Shown: positions 27,667-35,872 of the stretch, piece by piece
Position numbering within the stretch: position 1 is the stretch's first letter
Layout: each line of letters starts with the position of its first letter
Assembly: GCF_012927405.1 (NCBI RefSeq)
Contig: NZ_JABBGM010000001.1
Location: 440,001-504,000, forward strand
From: Novosphingobium olei
Lineage (GTDB): Bacteria; Pseudomonadota; Alphaproteobacteria; Sphingomonadales; Sphingomonadaceae
Direction of reading: 5' to 3'
Length of the DNA: 64,000 nucleotides
Made by a program: the position numbers and the translations under genes
The notes under the pieces: model-generated
The model's input: the letters and a program-made list of their open reading frames with translations, nothing else
Database searches by the model: none
Told to the model about the DNA's origin: nothing

Positions 27667-29094
27667 TCAGGCAGGCAGGCCGCTGATCGACTTCATTTCC
27701 ATGAAGTCCTTGAGACCATAGAGGCCGCCTTCACGCCCGTTGCCCGACTGCTTGTACCCGCCGAACGGCGCGCCCGGGCTCGGACCCCAGTTGTTGATCG
27801 CGACCATGCCGGCGCGCAGTTCGGGCGCGATCTTGGCCGCCTTGGCCGGATCGCCCGAGATGACGGCCGACAGGCCATAGGCGGTATCGTTGGCGATCTC
27901 GATGCCTTCTTCCAAGCTGTCGTAAGCCATCACGGTTACGACTGGACCGAAGATTTCCTCCTGCGCGATGCGCATATTCGGGGTTACGCCCGAAAACACG
28001 GTCGGCTGGATGAAATAGCCACGGTTGACGCCCGGGGGCAGATCGGTGCCGCCGGTTTCCAGCTTCGCGCCTTCGTCGATGGCCGACTGGATAAGTTCGC
28101 GGATCTTGTCGTACTGCGCCTTGTTCACCACCGGGCCGAGGTGGTTGCCTTCCTGCATCGGGTCGCCCACCGGGGTCGCCGAATACATCGCCGAAAGGAA
28201 AGCCGCCGCTTCGCCTTCGCGTTCGCGCGGGACGAGCACGCGGGTCGGCGAAATGCAGGACTGGCCGGTGTTGACCAGCGGCCCCATGGCGGTGGGGGCA
28301 AGGTGCGTGGCGAAGTCGGCATCGGGCAGGACCAGGTTGGGCGACTTGCCACCCAGTTCCTGATGAACGCGCTTGACCGTGTCGGCCGCCGCCTTGGCGA
28401 CGAGAATGCCGGCGCGGGTCGAACCGGTGAAGCTGACCATTTCGATGTCGGGGTGCGAGCTGATTGCCTGGCCCACGCCCGGACCGTCACCGTTGATCAG
28501 GTTGAACACGCCCGGCGGTACGCCTGCCGCGTCCAGGATTTCGGCGAAGATCATCGCGTTGGACGGGCATTCTTCCGACGGCTTCAAGATCATGGTGTTG
28601 CCGGCGGCCAGTGCCGGCGCAACCTTCAGCGCGATCTGGTTCAGCGGCCAGTTCCACGGGGTGATCATCCCCACCACGCCGATCGGCTCGTAAGCCACCT
28701 TGAACGCGCCCGCATCTTCAACGAACTCGAAGTTCTGCAGCGCGGCGATGGTGCCCAGGAAACCACCGATGCCCGCGCCGACCTGCGCGGTCGAGGCGAA
28801 GCTTACCGGGGCGCCCATTTCCTCGGCCATCGAAACGGCAAGGTCCTGCACGCGCTTCTTGTATTCTTCCACGATGCGGTTGAGGAGCGCGAGGCGTTCT
28901 TCGCGGCTCGTCTTGCTGAACGTCTTGAACGCCCGGCGGGCAGCCACGACCGCCTTGTCGACATCGGCCTTGGTGCCGAGCGTGACCACGGTGGTCGGCT
29001 CTTCCGTCGCCGGATTGATCACATTGTGGCGGACGCCGCCTTCGCTATCGACCCACTGGCCGTCGATGTATTGTTGAAGCCGCTCGCGCATCAC
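27667..29094 (-). CDS. NAD(P)-dependent aldehyde dehydrogenase
   Basis: Soluble enzyme of 475 residues that oxidises an aldehyde to the acid. ALDH superfamily marks are ITPWNWPLNQIALKVAPALA, the cofactor loop FTGSTRAGILVAKAAADT, the general-base glutamate in HQELGGKSPNLVL and the catalytic Cys near residue 280 in NTGQSCISPTRVLVPRE. The late EEIFGPVVTVMAYDSLEEGI and APFGGYKQSGNGREGG are also present. The gene stands alone, with its own terminator, and its promoter should be in the 115 bp before the start. The substrate cannot be told; broad-range aldehydes are typical of this subgroup. Confidence 0.93.
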   Translation of the reverse strand: MMRERLQQYIDGQWVDSEGGVRHNVINPATEEPTTVVTLGTKADVDKAVVAARRAFKTFSKTSREERLALLNRIVEEYKKRVQDLAVSMAEEMGAPVSFASTAQVGAGIGGFLGTIAALQNFEFVEDAGAFKVAYEPIGVVGMITPWNWPLNQIALKVAPALAAGNTMILKPSEECPSNAMIFAEILDAAGVPPGVFNLINGDGPGVGQAISSHPDIEMVSFTGSTRAGILVAKAAADTVKRVHQELGGKSPNLVLPDADFATHLAPTAMGPLVNTGQSCISPTRVLVPREREGEAAAFLSAMYSATPVGDPMQEGNHLGPVVNKAQYDKIRELIQSAIDEGAKLETGGTDLPPGVNRGYFIQPTVFSGVTPNMRIAQEEIFGPVVTVMAYDSLEEGIEIANDTAYGLSAVISGDPAKAAKIAPELRAGMVAINNWGPSPGAPFGGYKQSGNGREGGLYGLKDFMEMKSISGLPA

Positions 29095-29209
29095 AAATTA
29101 CTCCCAGTTACCTGATTAAGGAATCACCGGGGGAAGATGGCAGCATTGCGTGGCGGATTGCAACCCGTCTATCGTTGGATGTGACGGCCAGAGGGACGAA
29201 TAGGGGATA

Positions 29210-29359
29210 TCAGATCGTTCGGCGTCCACGGAAAAGCTGCACCAGGCCGACGATGATGGCCAGTACCAGCAGAATGTGGATTACGCCCGCGGTCACCTTG
29301 AACGCGAAAACGCCGAGCGCCCAGAGCACGAGCAGGACAAGGGCGATGGTCAGAAGCAT
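29210..29359 (-). CDS. Small membrane protein, Lmo0937 family (DUF5670)
   Basis: A 49-residue protein that is almost all membrane: MLLTIALVLLVLWALGVFAF, a short KVTAGVIH turn, a second helix ILLVLAIIVGLVQLF and a basic end RGRRTI. This two-helix hairpin is the layout of the Lmo0937/DUF5670 family. The ATG at 29359 has a good GGAGAG site. The longer open frame extending to 29629 overlaps the GGDEF-EAL gene and is not credible. Function of the family is unknown; it diverges from the c-di-GMP gene. Confidence 0.78.
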   Translation of the reverse strand: MLLTIALVLLVLWALGVFAFKVTAGVIHILLVLAIIVGLVQLFRGRRTI

Positions 29360-29495
29360 GGGGCTCTCCCTTATTGGGTCGCTCCGAAACGGAACGGTCT
29401 GACCAGCAGAACCACGACGATCGCTCCGGGTTCCACGGCGCAAGGCGTAAGGCTTGCTAACTATTTGTTCGCACCGGCCTTCTAAGACGTCCCGC

Positions 29496-31787
29496 ATGGG
29501 GACGGCGAGATCCATTACGCGCAGGCGTGCGGCACGGCGAATGGCCGAAGGTCTGCGCACGGGCTGGGTGGCGCTGGCGACGTTCGTCGCGCTGCTTTCG
29601 CTCACGCTCGCGCTCATTGCAGCGTTCAATCATTCCACCAGCGTGGCCGATGAACTGGCGCGCGAGGACGAACGTGGCCTTGCCAACCAGTACCTCGATC
29701 GCGCGATGCGCGATTTCGTCGCTACGCAGAAAGTGCAGCTGACCTGGGACGATGCCATGAACAACGCCGTGCTCGGCGACAACGTGGCGTGGTCGAACTA
29801 TTACCTCGGCGCCTTCTTCTGGACCAACTTCGGCACGGACCGGCTCTATCTGCTGCGGCCCGATGGCCGGCCGGTCCACGCGTGGGCGGAGGGCAAGCCT
29901 GTCGCCCCACGTCTCGATCCGCTGATCGAGGCCGATGTCGATGCGCTGCTTGCGCAGGCGCACCTGCCGGGCGCGACGTTCGGCAAGGCGGAGCGTACCC
30001 TGCGCCTTGCCGATGGCACCTGGCCTGCCGATGCCGCCGGCCGGCCGTTGACCCGCTGGGCGGCGCAACCCGTGCTGTACAACGGGCGGCCCGCCTTCCT
30101 TGCCGTCGCCTCGATCGTACCGGACCGCAATTACGGACTGCTCCAGCGCGAACCGGCCTTCGTCGCCAGCCTGCGCTTCATGGAAAACAGCACGCTGCCG
30201 CAGATGCGGCAGGATCTGCTGCTGCCCGAACTGCGCTTCACCCCGAACGCGCCCGGCGCCTCGTTGAATGCCATCGCGCTGGACGAAGCGGATGGTGAAC
30301 GGATCGGCTGGATCACCTGGCGTGCCAAGACCCCGGGCCCCACGATCGTGCGCCGCACTGCGCCCCTGCTTGCAACCTATATCCTGTTCTTCCTCGGCGT
30401 CGTGCTTGGCGGGGCGATCATCGTGCGCCGCATGCGCCGCGCCGCGCGCGAACTTCTGGCGAGCGAGGCACAGGCCCAGCACAATGCGCTGCACGATGCG
30501 ATGTCGGGCCTGCCCAACCGCGTCCACTACATGCAGCGCCTGCGCGCCGAGCTTTCCGCCTGCATCGAGGGGCGGGCGCAGGGCGACGTGTTCGTCGCCT
30601 ATCTCGACATCGACAGCTTCAAGGTCGTCAACGACACGCTTGGCCACCACGTCGGCGATGAGTTGGTTCGCCAGGTCGCACTGCGGCTGCGGCGCGCTTT
30701 GCCAGATGGCGACTTCCTTTCGCGCTTCGGCGGCGACGAGTTCGTGCTGATGCGCCGCGCCACCGGCGGGCGGCAGGCGGCCGACCAGCTCGGACGGGAG
30801 ATCATGGACCTGATGCGCGAGCCATTCGTCATTTCCGGCAACGCGCTGGACGTGACCTGTTCCTGCGGGATCAGCTGGGGCCCCGAACAGAGCGAGGACC
30901 CCGGCGAGCTGTTGCGTCGCGCCGACATCGCGCTCTATCGCGCCAAGCAGCGCGGCCGTGCCCGCTATCGCCGTTTCACGCGAGACATGGATGCTTCTGT
31001 CAAGCTGCGGCGCGAGATGGAGACCGAGCTGCGCCGCGCGATAGCCCGCGACGAGCTGTCGGTCGCCTTCCAGCCAATCGTCGCGGTCGAAAACGGCGAG
31101 ATCCAGGGTTTCGAGGCGCTGCTGCGCTGGACCCACCCGGAGCGGGGCGAGATCCGCCCCGGCCTGTTCGTGCCGATCGCCGAGCAGGGCGGGCTGATGA
31201 TCCCGCTCGGCAACTGGATGCTGCGCCACGTTTTCCGCGAATGTCGCACCTGGCCCGCCTGCGACGTATCGGTCAACCTGTCACCGCTGCAGATCATGGC
31301 GGCCGATTTCTTGCCGACCATTGCCGGGATCATCGCCGAAACCGGCGTCGATCCCCGCCGCATCGTGCTCGAGGTGACCGAGGGCATCATGCTCGATCGG
31401 TCCGAGCACGTGCTCGGCGTGCTGCGCGAACTCAACCGGATGGGCTTCCGCATCGCGCTCGACGATTTCGGCATCGGCTATTCCTCGCTGTCGTACCTGC
31501 GCTCGTTCCAGTTCGACCGCATCAAGATCGACCGTTCGTTCGTCCAGAACATCGAGGGCGACATGGATGCACACTCGATCCTCTGCGCGATTGTTTCGCT
31601 GGGCCACACGCTGCGGATGAAGGTGGTGGCCGAAGGCGTGGAGACGGAGGTGCAGCGCCGGCTGGTCCAGGCGGCGGGGTGCGAGCTGGTGCAGGGCCAC
31701 CTGTTCTGGAAGGCCCTGCCGGTAAGCGAGGCGCGCAGCCTGCTGTGGCGGCGCGAACGCGGCGAGAACCTGCGGCTGGCGGGATAA
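29496..31787 (+). CDS. CHASE4-GGDEF-EAL membrane protein for c-di-GMP turnover
   Basis: A 763-residue bifunctional-type c-di-GMP enzyme. Membrane helices at about 27-48 and 288-310 flank a periplasmic sensor region that resembles CHASE4 (LTWDDAMNNAV, WSNYYLGAFFWTNFGTDRLYLL). The GGDEF domain is intact at 412-416 (FGGDEFVL). The EAL domain begins at about 520 with the EAL motif at 540-542 (FEALLRW), and keeps VSVNLSPLQ, LEVTEGIM, ALDDFGIGYSSLSYL, IKIDRSFV and AEGVETE. Both active sites look complete, so synthesis, hydrolysis or switching between them is possible. ATG 29496 is the likely start; an ATG at 29541 is an alternative. Confidence 0.92.
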   Translation: MGTARSITRRRAARRMAEGLRTGWVALATFVALLSLTLALIAAFNHSTSVADELAREDERGLANQYLDRAMRDFVATQKVQLTWDDAMNNAVLGDNVAWSNYYLGAFFWTNFGTDRLYLLRPDGRPVHAWAEGKPVAPRLDPLIEADVDALLAQAHLPGATFGKAERTLRLADGTWPADAAGRPLTRWAAQPVLYNGRPAFLAVASIVPDRNYGLLQREPAFVASLRFMENSTLPQMRQDLLLPELRFTPNAPGASLNAIALDEADGERIGWITWRAKTPGPTIVRRTAPLLATYILFFLGVVLGGAIIVRRMRRAARELLASEAQAQHNALHDAMSGLPNRVHYMQRLRAELSACIEGRAQGDVFVAYLDIDSFKVVNDTLGHHVGDELVRQVALRLRRALPDGDFLSRFGGDEFVLMRRATGGRQAADQLGREIMDLMREPFVISGNALDVTCSCGISWGPEQSEDPGELLRRADIALYRAKQRGRARYRRFTRDMDASVKLRREMETELRRAIARDELSVAFQPIVAVENGEIQGFEALLRWTHPERGEIRPGLFVPIAEQGGLMIPLGNWMLRHVFRECRTWPACDVSVNLSPLQIMAADFLPTIAGIIAETGVDPRRIVLEVTEGIMLDRSEHVLGVLRELNRMGFRIALDDFGIGYSSLSYLRSFQFDRIKIDRSFVQNIEGDMDAHSILCAIVSLGHTLRMKVVAEGVETEVQRRLVQAAGCELVQGHLFWKALPVSEARSLLWRRERGENLRLAG

Positions 31788-31811
31788 GCCGATCACCGCA
31801 GGCTAGGCCCG

Positions 31812-32447
31812 TCAAGGCGTGGAATAGAGCTTCGCTTCGGCAGCGCGCCGCTTGACCAGGCCCGTCATCGGCTTGTGATTGTTGTAGATCCACTTGCCGA
31901 ATTCCGCCGCCGCTTGCGCGAACTTGCCCTGCTTGTGCAGCGTGGTCAGCGAGGCCGAGAAGATCGCCCCGGTGTTGTAGTGAAATGAAACCAGCGCATC
32001 GAACTGGTTGGCGCTGGTCGGCGCATCGCCGATCGCGCGCTCGACTTCCGCGGCGTAGCGCTGGATCTCCTGGGCGAAGCGGGCATCGCATTGCGCCTGG
32101 GTCCACACCGTGCCGCGGGCGATGTCCGCGCCGGTCGATCCCCAGCCGATGGTCCAGGGCTTGCCATCGGCGCTGCCGGGATCGGGATAGGCATCGTATT
32201 TGCCATCGGCGCGCAGGCGGCCGCAGCTTTCCCACGCCTTGATCAGCTTTTCGCCCGCGGCCCCGAGCGCGCGGGGCTCGGCTTTGCGTTCGGGCACGGT
32301 AGGGGTGTCGGGAGGTTCAGGCGCGACATTCGCGGGGAGTGCGCCTGTTGCCATGTCGATCGCCCTGTCGATGGCGGCGACTTCGTCAGCGGTAAAGCCA
32401 CGGCCGAGCAGCTTGCGCACGGCGTCGAAAATCGGCTTGCGGTTCAT
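31812..32447 (-). CDS. Lysozyme, glycoside hydrolase family 24 (phage endolysin type)
   Basis: A 211-residue muramidase of the phage T4/P21 lysozyme family. The catalytic region is LIKAWESCGRLRADGKYDAY with Glu73 as the probable proton donor. The conserved WTIGWGSTGADIARGTVW follows. QFDALVSFHYNTGAIFSASLT is the later helix of the family. The first ~60 residues form a helix and a Pro-rich linker. There is no signal peptide or SAR helix, so export would need a holin-like route or cell lysis. The next gene upstream on the same strand encodes a secreted CHAP hydrolase. No other phage genes are near. Confidence 0.88.
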   Translation of the reverse strand: MNRKPIFDAVRKLLGRGFTADEVAAIDRAIDMATGALPANVAPEPPDTPTVPERKAEPRALGAAGEKLIKAWESCGRLRADGKYDAYPDPGSADGKPWTIGWGSTGADIARGTVWTQAQCDARFAQEIQRYAAEVERAIGDAPTSANQFDALVSFHYNTGAIFSASLTTLHKQGKFAQAAAEFGKWIYNNHKPMTGLVKRRAAEAKLYSTP

Positions 32448-32619
32448 CCCCGTCTTCCTCCTGCAGCTGCAACGGCAACATCAGGTGCGACCCGGGGCTC
32501 GATACGCCTTGGGCGGGGAGAATATCAGCCGAAGCTTTGTAGGAAAGCGCAAGTTCTGCCGCTTTGGCGGCCGCCACAACGCCAAGCTGTCGGTCGGCCG
32601 GCAATTAGACTGTTTGCAA

Positions 32620-33147
32620 TCAGCCCTGCGCAGCAGCGCTGGCGACGTCGACGCTGGCGGTGACGGTCGGCAGGACGATCGAGGGCGCGGCGTCCGCAGG
32701 TGCGCTGCGCGGATAGATGAAGCCGAACGTGGGCGAGGGACGCAGGCCGAGCGAGCGGGTCTTGCCGTACCACACGCGGACCTGGCTCCAGTCGCCGGCG
32801 GTCGAGACATCGACCACTTCCACGCCGCGCTCGATCATGCCGGGGGCCGACCAGTTGGCGTGGTTGATGAGGATGTGGCGGCTGTCGACGATCTTGCTGA
32901 CGACGGCAACGTGACCATAGGGCATCGCGCCGGTGCCTTTGAATGCGAGAACCGCGCCCGCCTGCGGGCGAGCGCCGCGGGCGTAGACCCCCTGCGCATT
33001 GCCCCACCAGTCGCGGCCGTTGCCGGAAAGGTGCACTTCACCGATCTGCCGGGCGTAGGCGACGCACTGGAGCCGGGCATTGGCTTCAGCGGGAAGCAGG
33101 GCGATCGAGAGGAAGGCGATGAGGGAAGCGAGCGCGACACGAAGCAT
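32620..33147 (-). CDS. Secreted CHAP-domain peptidoglycan hydrolase
   Basis: A 175-residue exported protein with a signal peptide (ALASLIAFLSIALLPAEANA). The CHAP (amidase/endopeptidase) domain covers about residues 25-125. Cys28 in LQCVAYARQIGEVHL and His79 in MPYGHVAVVSKI are the expected catalytic pair, with SGNGRDWWGNAQG between them. The C-terminal part is Pro/Ala-rich. It likely cleaves peptide bonds of peptidoglycan during growth or division. ATG 33147 gives a clean signal peptide; the open frame continues 500 bp upstream without credible sequence. A 172-bp gap separates it from the lysozyme gene downstream. Confidence 0.88.
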   Translation of the reverse strand: MLRVALASLIAFLSIALLPAEANARLQCVAYARQIGEVHLSGNGRDWWGNAQGVYARGARPQAGAVLAFKGTGAMPYGHVAVVSKIVDSRHILINHANWSAPGMIERGVEVVDVSTAGDWSQVRVWYGKTRSLGLRPSPTFGFIYPRSAPADAAPSIVLPTVTASVDVASAAAQG

Positions 33148-33674
33148 GCAGGCCGTTCTAAAGCGCTGTGCGGATTCGCACAGACAGGCACGGCGCAGCC
33201 TGCCCCGCACGACCAACGGTTCATCCCGCATGTGCGAAGGCTGTGGATAAAATTCGCGAGGAGGCCTGCCGGTTCCCGCCCCAAACAAACTTTTTGCATG
33301 CGCATCACGAAGCCCGACACAACCCCAAGTTGACAAAGTTGACAGTGTCCTGGGGAATAATTGCATTCGATCTGTAAGGCGCAATTGATTGAGAAAGTAG
33401 ATCAATCGCGCTGCAATGGTGCACCGCCGCATGAGGGCGAAACTGGGTGATCCCGCGTGGCTGAAAGCTTTCCATCGCGCGAGGATATCCGGATTCGCGC
33501 GGTGTAGGACAGGCCGAGGCCCATGGCAGGGCGAATTGACGCCTTCATTCGGTTCGTCGCAAGTTCGTGACGGGCTGCCCGCAGGAACGACCTGTCGTGC
33601 AACTGCATTCATGCGCCAGCAATACGGCGCTGAACACCGGACACCTTTCAGACGCACTTTTAAGGAGTGAAGAG
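33148..33674. other. 527-bp intergenic region upstream of the OmpA-family gene
   Basis: No credible gene. It should hold the promoters of the diverging CHAP and OmpA-family genes. Visible signals are tandem TTGACA hexamers at 33330-33335 and 33339-33344 and an 11-bp hairpin with one mismatch (33379-33389 with 33401-33411). TTGCA at 33361-33365 matches TGCAA at 33412-33416 and could close the structure. The ompA start lies about 260 bp beyond, which leaves a long leader or room for a small RNA. I see no clear -10 element at ideal spacing. Confidence 0.5.
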
Positions 33675-34568
33675 ATGCGTGTTACCCTCAAGACGGCCGG
33701 GCTGATCGCCCCGGCCATGCTGTTGGCCGCTTCGGCCAGCGCGAGCTTTGCGCAAGGCATGGGCCAGCCCGACCCCGCCGCCCAGCCGACCGCGGCCGAA
33801 CCCGCGCCCGAAGCGCTGCAGTCGAGCGCGTCGGCACAGGCGATTGCCGGGCCCGAACTCAACGGCAACATCTCGGCGCGCAAGGGCGACCAGATCGAAG
33901 TGCTGGCCGCCGATGGCACGCGCACCGTGGTGACGGTGAGCGATGCCACCAAGATCCGCGCCAAGAAGGGCTTCCTTCAGGGCAGCGCCAAGCTGAACGA
34001 GGCGGCGCTGATCAACGGCCTTCCGGTTTCGATCAAGACACTGCAGGCCGGCGGCGCGCTGATGGCGAGCGAGATCACCTTCAAGAACGGCGACCTCAAG
34101 ACCGCCAACATGATCCGCACCGGCACCGCGCAGGGCTTTGCCGAACAGAGCGCGGCCACCGAGGCGCTGCGCGCCCGCTTCGGCGACATCGACAAGTACA
34201 ACGTCAAGAGCACCAGCAACGTCTATTTCGACACCGGCAAGTCGAACCTTTCGCCGCAGGCAAAGGCTGAGCTGTGCACCGCCGCGAGCCAGGCCGAAAC
34301 CAACGAGAACGCGCTGCTGCTGGTGATCGGCTATACCGATTCGGTCGGTGGCGACGATTACAACCAGACGCTGAGCGAAAAGCGCGCGGCGCGGGTGACC
34401 AACTACCTGCAGCAGGTCTGCCACTGGAAGCCCTACCGCATGCTGACCCCGACCGGCATGGCCAAGGCCGACCCGGCGGCGGACAACAGCACGCCCGAAG
34501 GCAAGGCGCAGAACCGCCGCGTTGCGGTCAACGTGCTGGTGAGCAAGGCGGTCGACACCGGCGGCTGA
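33675..34568 (+). CDS. OmpA-family outer-membrane protein
   Basis: A 297-residue exported protein with a signal peptide ending SASASFA (cleavage near residue 26). A Pro/Ala/Gln-rich segment and a middle domain come first (GNISARKGDQIEVLAADGTRTVVTVSDATKI and a second similar beta-rich stretch). The C-terminal OmpA domain lies at about 180-297 (SNVYFDTGKSNLSPQAKAEL, VIGYTDSVGGDDYNQTLSEKRAARV, KAQNRRVAVNVLVS), which binds peptidoglycan. The start is fixed by AAGGAG 7 bases upstream. The middle part is not an eight-strand OmpA barrel, so it may be periplasmic rather than an integral barrel. Confidence 0.9.
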   Translation: MRVTLKTAGLIAPAMLLAASASASFAQGMGQPDPAAQPTAAEPAPEALQSSASAQAIAGPELNGNISARKGDQIEVLAADGTRTVVTVSDATKIRAKKGFLQGSAKLNEAALINGLPVSIKTLQAGGALMASEITFKNGDLKTANMIRTGTAQGFAEQSAATEALRARFGDIDKYNVKSTSNVYFDTGKSNLSPQAKAELCTAASQAETNENALLLVIGYTDSVGGDDYNQTLSEKRAARVTNYLQQVCHWKPYRMLTPTGMAKADPAADNSTPEGKAQNRRVAVNVLVSKAVDTGG

Positions 34569-34621
34569 TGGTACAACAAATCCCGAGCTCTCTCCCTGCG
34601 TCGGGGGGAGAGCCCGGGGAT

Positions 34622-34638
34622 CGATCACAATGTGATCG
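34622..34638. repeat. 17-bp perfect palindrome between converging genes
   Basis: CGATCACAATGTGATCG, 8-base arms around one central base, placed 53 bp after the OmpA-family stop and just before the 3' end of the nucleotidyltransferase gene. It could be a transcript-end hairpin or a protein-binding site; no T-run follows on either strand. Confidence 0.5.
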
Positions 34639-34640
34639 GC

Positions 34641-35198
34641 TTATGCATCCCGGACGACGAGCTGGGGCCATCGTTCCAGCCAGCGCTTGCTGGCGACGCG
34701 CTGCTCGAAGATCGCTCGCTTGTCTTCGCGGAAGTCAGGGCCGGGGCACAGCACCAGTCCCAGAAGATCGTCGACCTGAAGCGGAGCCGCGATCTCGCAT
34801 ACTTCCCCGTCGATGCGGCGGGCTGCGATGGCCGTTGCCGTTTCTGGCCAGTTCACCATCGCATGGACGGATGACCGATAGGGCGCGTCCCCATTGCGCA
34901 GGTGCATGCGGGCCTGGTTCTTGACCGACCAGTCGATGCCAGGCGCCAACTGTGCGAGTTGACGCTCGAGATCGCGGTCGCGCTCGGCGGTTGCGTCGTC
35001 GGGATCGTGGTAGATCACATCGACGTCGCCGTCTGGCGCCCGTGGCGCGCGGTCGTGGAGGTGATCCCACACGGCGTTCCGAACGAACCCGGCGGCGATC
35101 CAGCCATCGCGCAGATGCAGGCCAGCGACCACGCCAAGCAAATGCCAGCGCAGCGCATCGGCGCGAAGAAGGGCGGCGATGGAGGCGGCTGGGGTCAT
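34641..35198 (-). CDS. Nucleotidyltransferase family protein (COG3575 type)
   Basis: A 185-residue protein of the small nucleotidyltransferase-fold family. The nucleotidyltransferase core has AAGFVRNAVWDHL followed by DGDVDVIYHDPDD, whose acidic residues would bind metal. The later segments SVKNQARMHLRNGDAPYRSS and IDGEVCEIAAPLQVDDLLGLVL are also conserved in these proteins. The substrate is unknown. It converges on the OmpA-family gene. The start is ATG 35198; I see no strong ribosome binding site. Confidence 0.82.
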   Translation of the reverse strand: MTPAASIAALLRADALRWHLLGVVAGLHLRDGWIAAGFVRNAVWDHLHDRAPRAPDGDVDVIYHDPDDATAERDRDLERQLAQLAPGIDWSVKNQARMHLRNGDAPYRSSVHAMVNWPETATAIAARRIDGEVCEIAAPLQVDDLLGLVLCPGPDFREDKRAIFEQRVASKRWLERWPQLVVRDA

Positions 35199-35335
35199 CG
35201 TCCGGGATGCGGTGGGTAGAACGGTTCCGTTTTATCAGAGGTCGGCACCGTTGCCGTCAGGCCAGTGCAGGCTGTCATCGCGCGCGGCCTAGCGCTTTGG
35301 CTGCCGCCCGCTGGTGTTTTGCAGGGAGGCGAGCG

Positions 35336-35355
35336 ATCCCGGCTTTCGCTGGGAT
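35336..35355. repeat. Short intergenic hairpin repeat (ATCCCGGCTTTCGCTGGGAT type)
   Basis: Eight-base arms (one G-T pair) around the loop TTTC, followed by GACG. It matches a short interspersed repeat often seen between proteobacterial genes. It lies in the 183-bp gap upstream of the nucleotidyltransferase gene. Confidence 0.5.
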
Positions 35356-35381
35356 GACGGTAATCCGGGGAGCTGATGCCC

Positions 35382-35741
35382 TTATTGGGTTTCGCCACAC
35401 CTCAAGCCTTCCCCGTCCGGCTTTGCGCAGACCTGGTAAATCCCATCCGGCCGGGCTCGCAATTTAAGCCGGACCAGATGGTCTTCGCTCATATAAGTGT
35501 GCGCAACATATTGGATGGTGATCGAACGACTTGCAGTCGTGCCATGTAAGAAGCGAAATATCTGAAAGCGAGCCGTAATCCGACCGTGCCCCAGCAAGTC
35601 ATCAAGATCATTGATTGGATCATAGGATAGATTGTGAAGGCGTCCGACCGCTTCGACGTCGAGAGGTGAAAGGGGCTTGGCTGAAGCGGGGTGCGCCAGC
35701 AAAAAAATCCCGACGATGCCTGCCAACATACCCTTCATCAT
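35382..35741 (-). CDS. Secreted hypothetical protein, AT-rich
   Basis: A 119-residue protein I do not recognise. It begins with a clear signal peptide (MLAGIVGIFLLAHPASA, cleavage near residue 21). The mature part is about 98 residues, with beta-like stretches (ITARFQIFRFLHG, SITIQYVAHTY, LVRLKLRARP) and two cysteines near the end (YQVCAKPDGEGLRCGETQ). I count 55 G+C in the 120 bases 35461-35580 (46%), far below the neighbours, and codon use is visibly different. It sits between a repeat element and the glnA terminator, with no partner gene. It may have been gained by transfer; function unknown. Confidence 0.7.
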   Translation of the reverse strand: MMKGMLAGIVGIFLLAHPASAKPLSPLDVEAVGRLHNLSYDPINDLDDLLGHGRITARFQIFRFLHGTTASRSITIQYVAHTYMSEDHLVRLKLRARPDGIYQVCAKPDGEGLRCGETQ

Positions 35742-35816
35742 CGAAACATTCCATCAATCGGCAATGTCAGCAAGTGGGGGCGTGGTCGTTTGCAGAGGCG
35801 GATTGGGGCACGAAAG

Positions 35817-35843
35817 AAAAAGGCGCCCGGTTTCCCGGACGCC
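35817..35843 (-). terminator. Rho-independent terminator of glnA
   Basis: Nine-base stem (35822-35830 with 35835-35843, one G-T pair) closed by a GAAA loop on the minus strand and followed by five T residues. It lies about 30 bp beyond the glnA stop. Confidence 0.9.
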
Positions 35844-35872
35844 CTTTTCTTGTCTCGTCTGATCCGAAAAGA

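Noticed and set aside
33339..33367. Confident sigma-70 promoter for the OmpA-family gene
   Set aside because: TTGACA is good, but the hexamer at 17-bp spacing (TGCATT) matches the -10 consensus at only three of six positions, and the better AATAAT is too close to one TTGACA and too far from the other.
31812..34568. Prophage remnant carrying the lysozyme and CHAP genes
   Set aside because: No integrase, capsid, tail or holin gene, no tRNA attachment site and no composition shift nearby.
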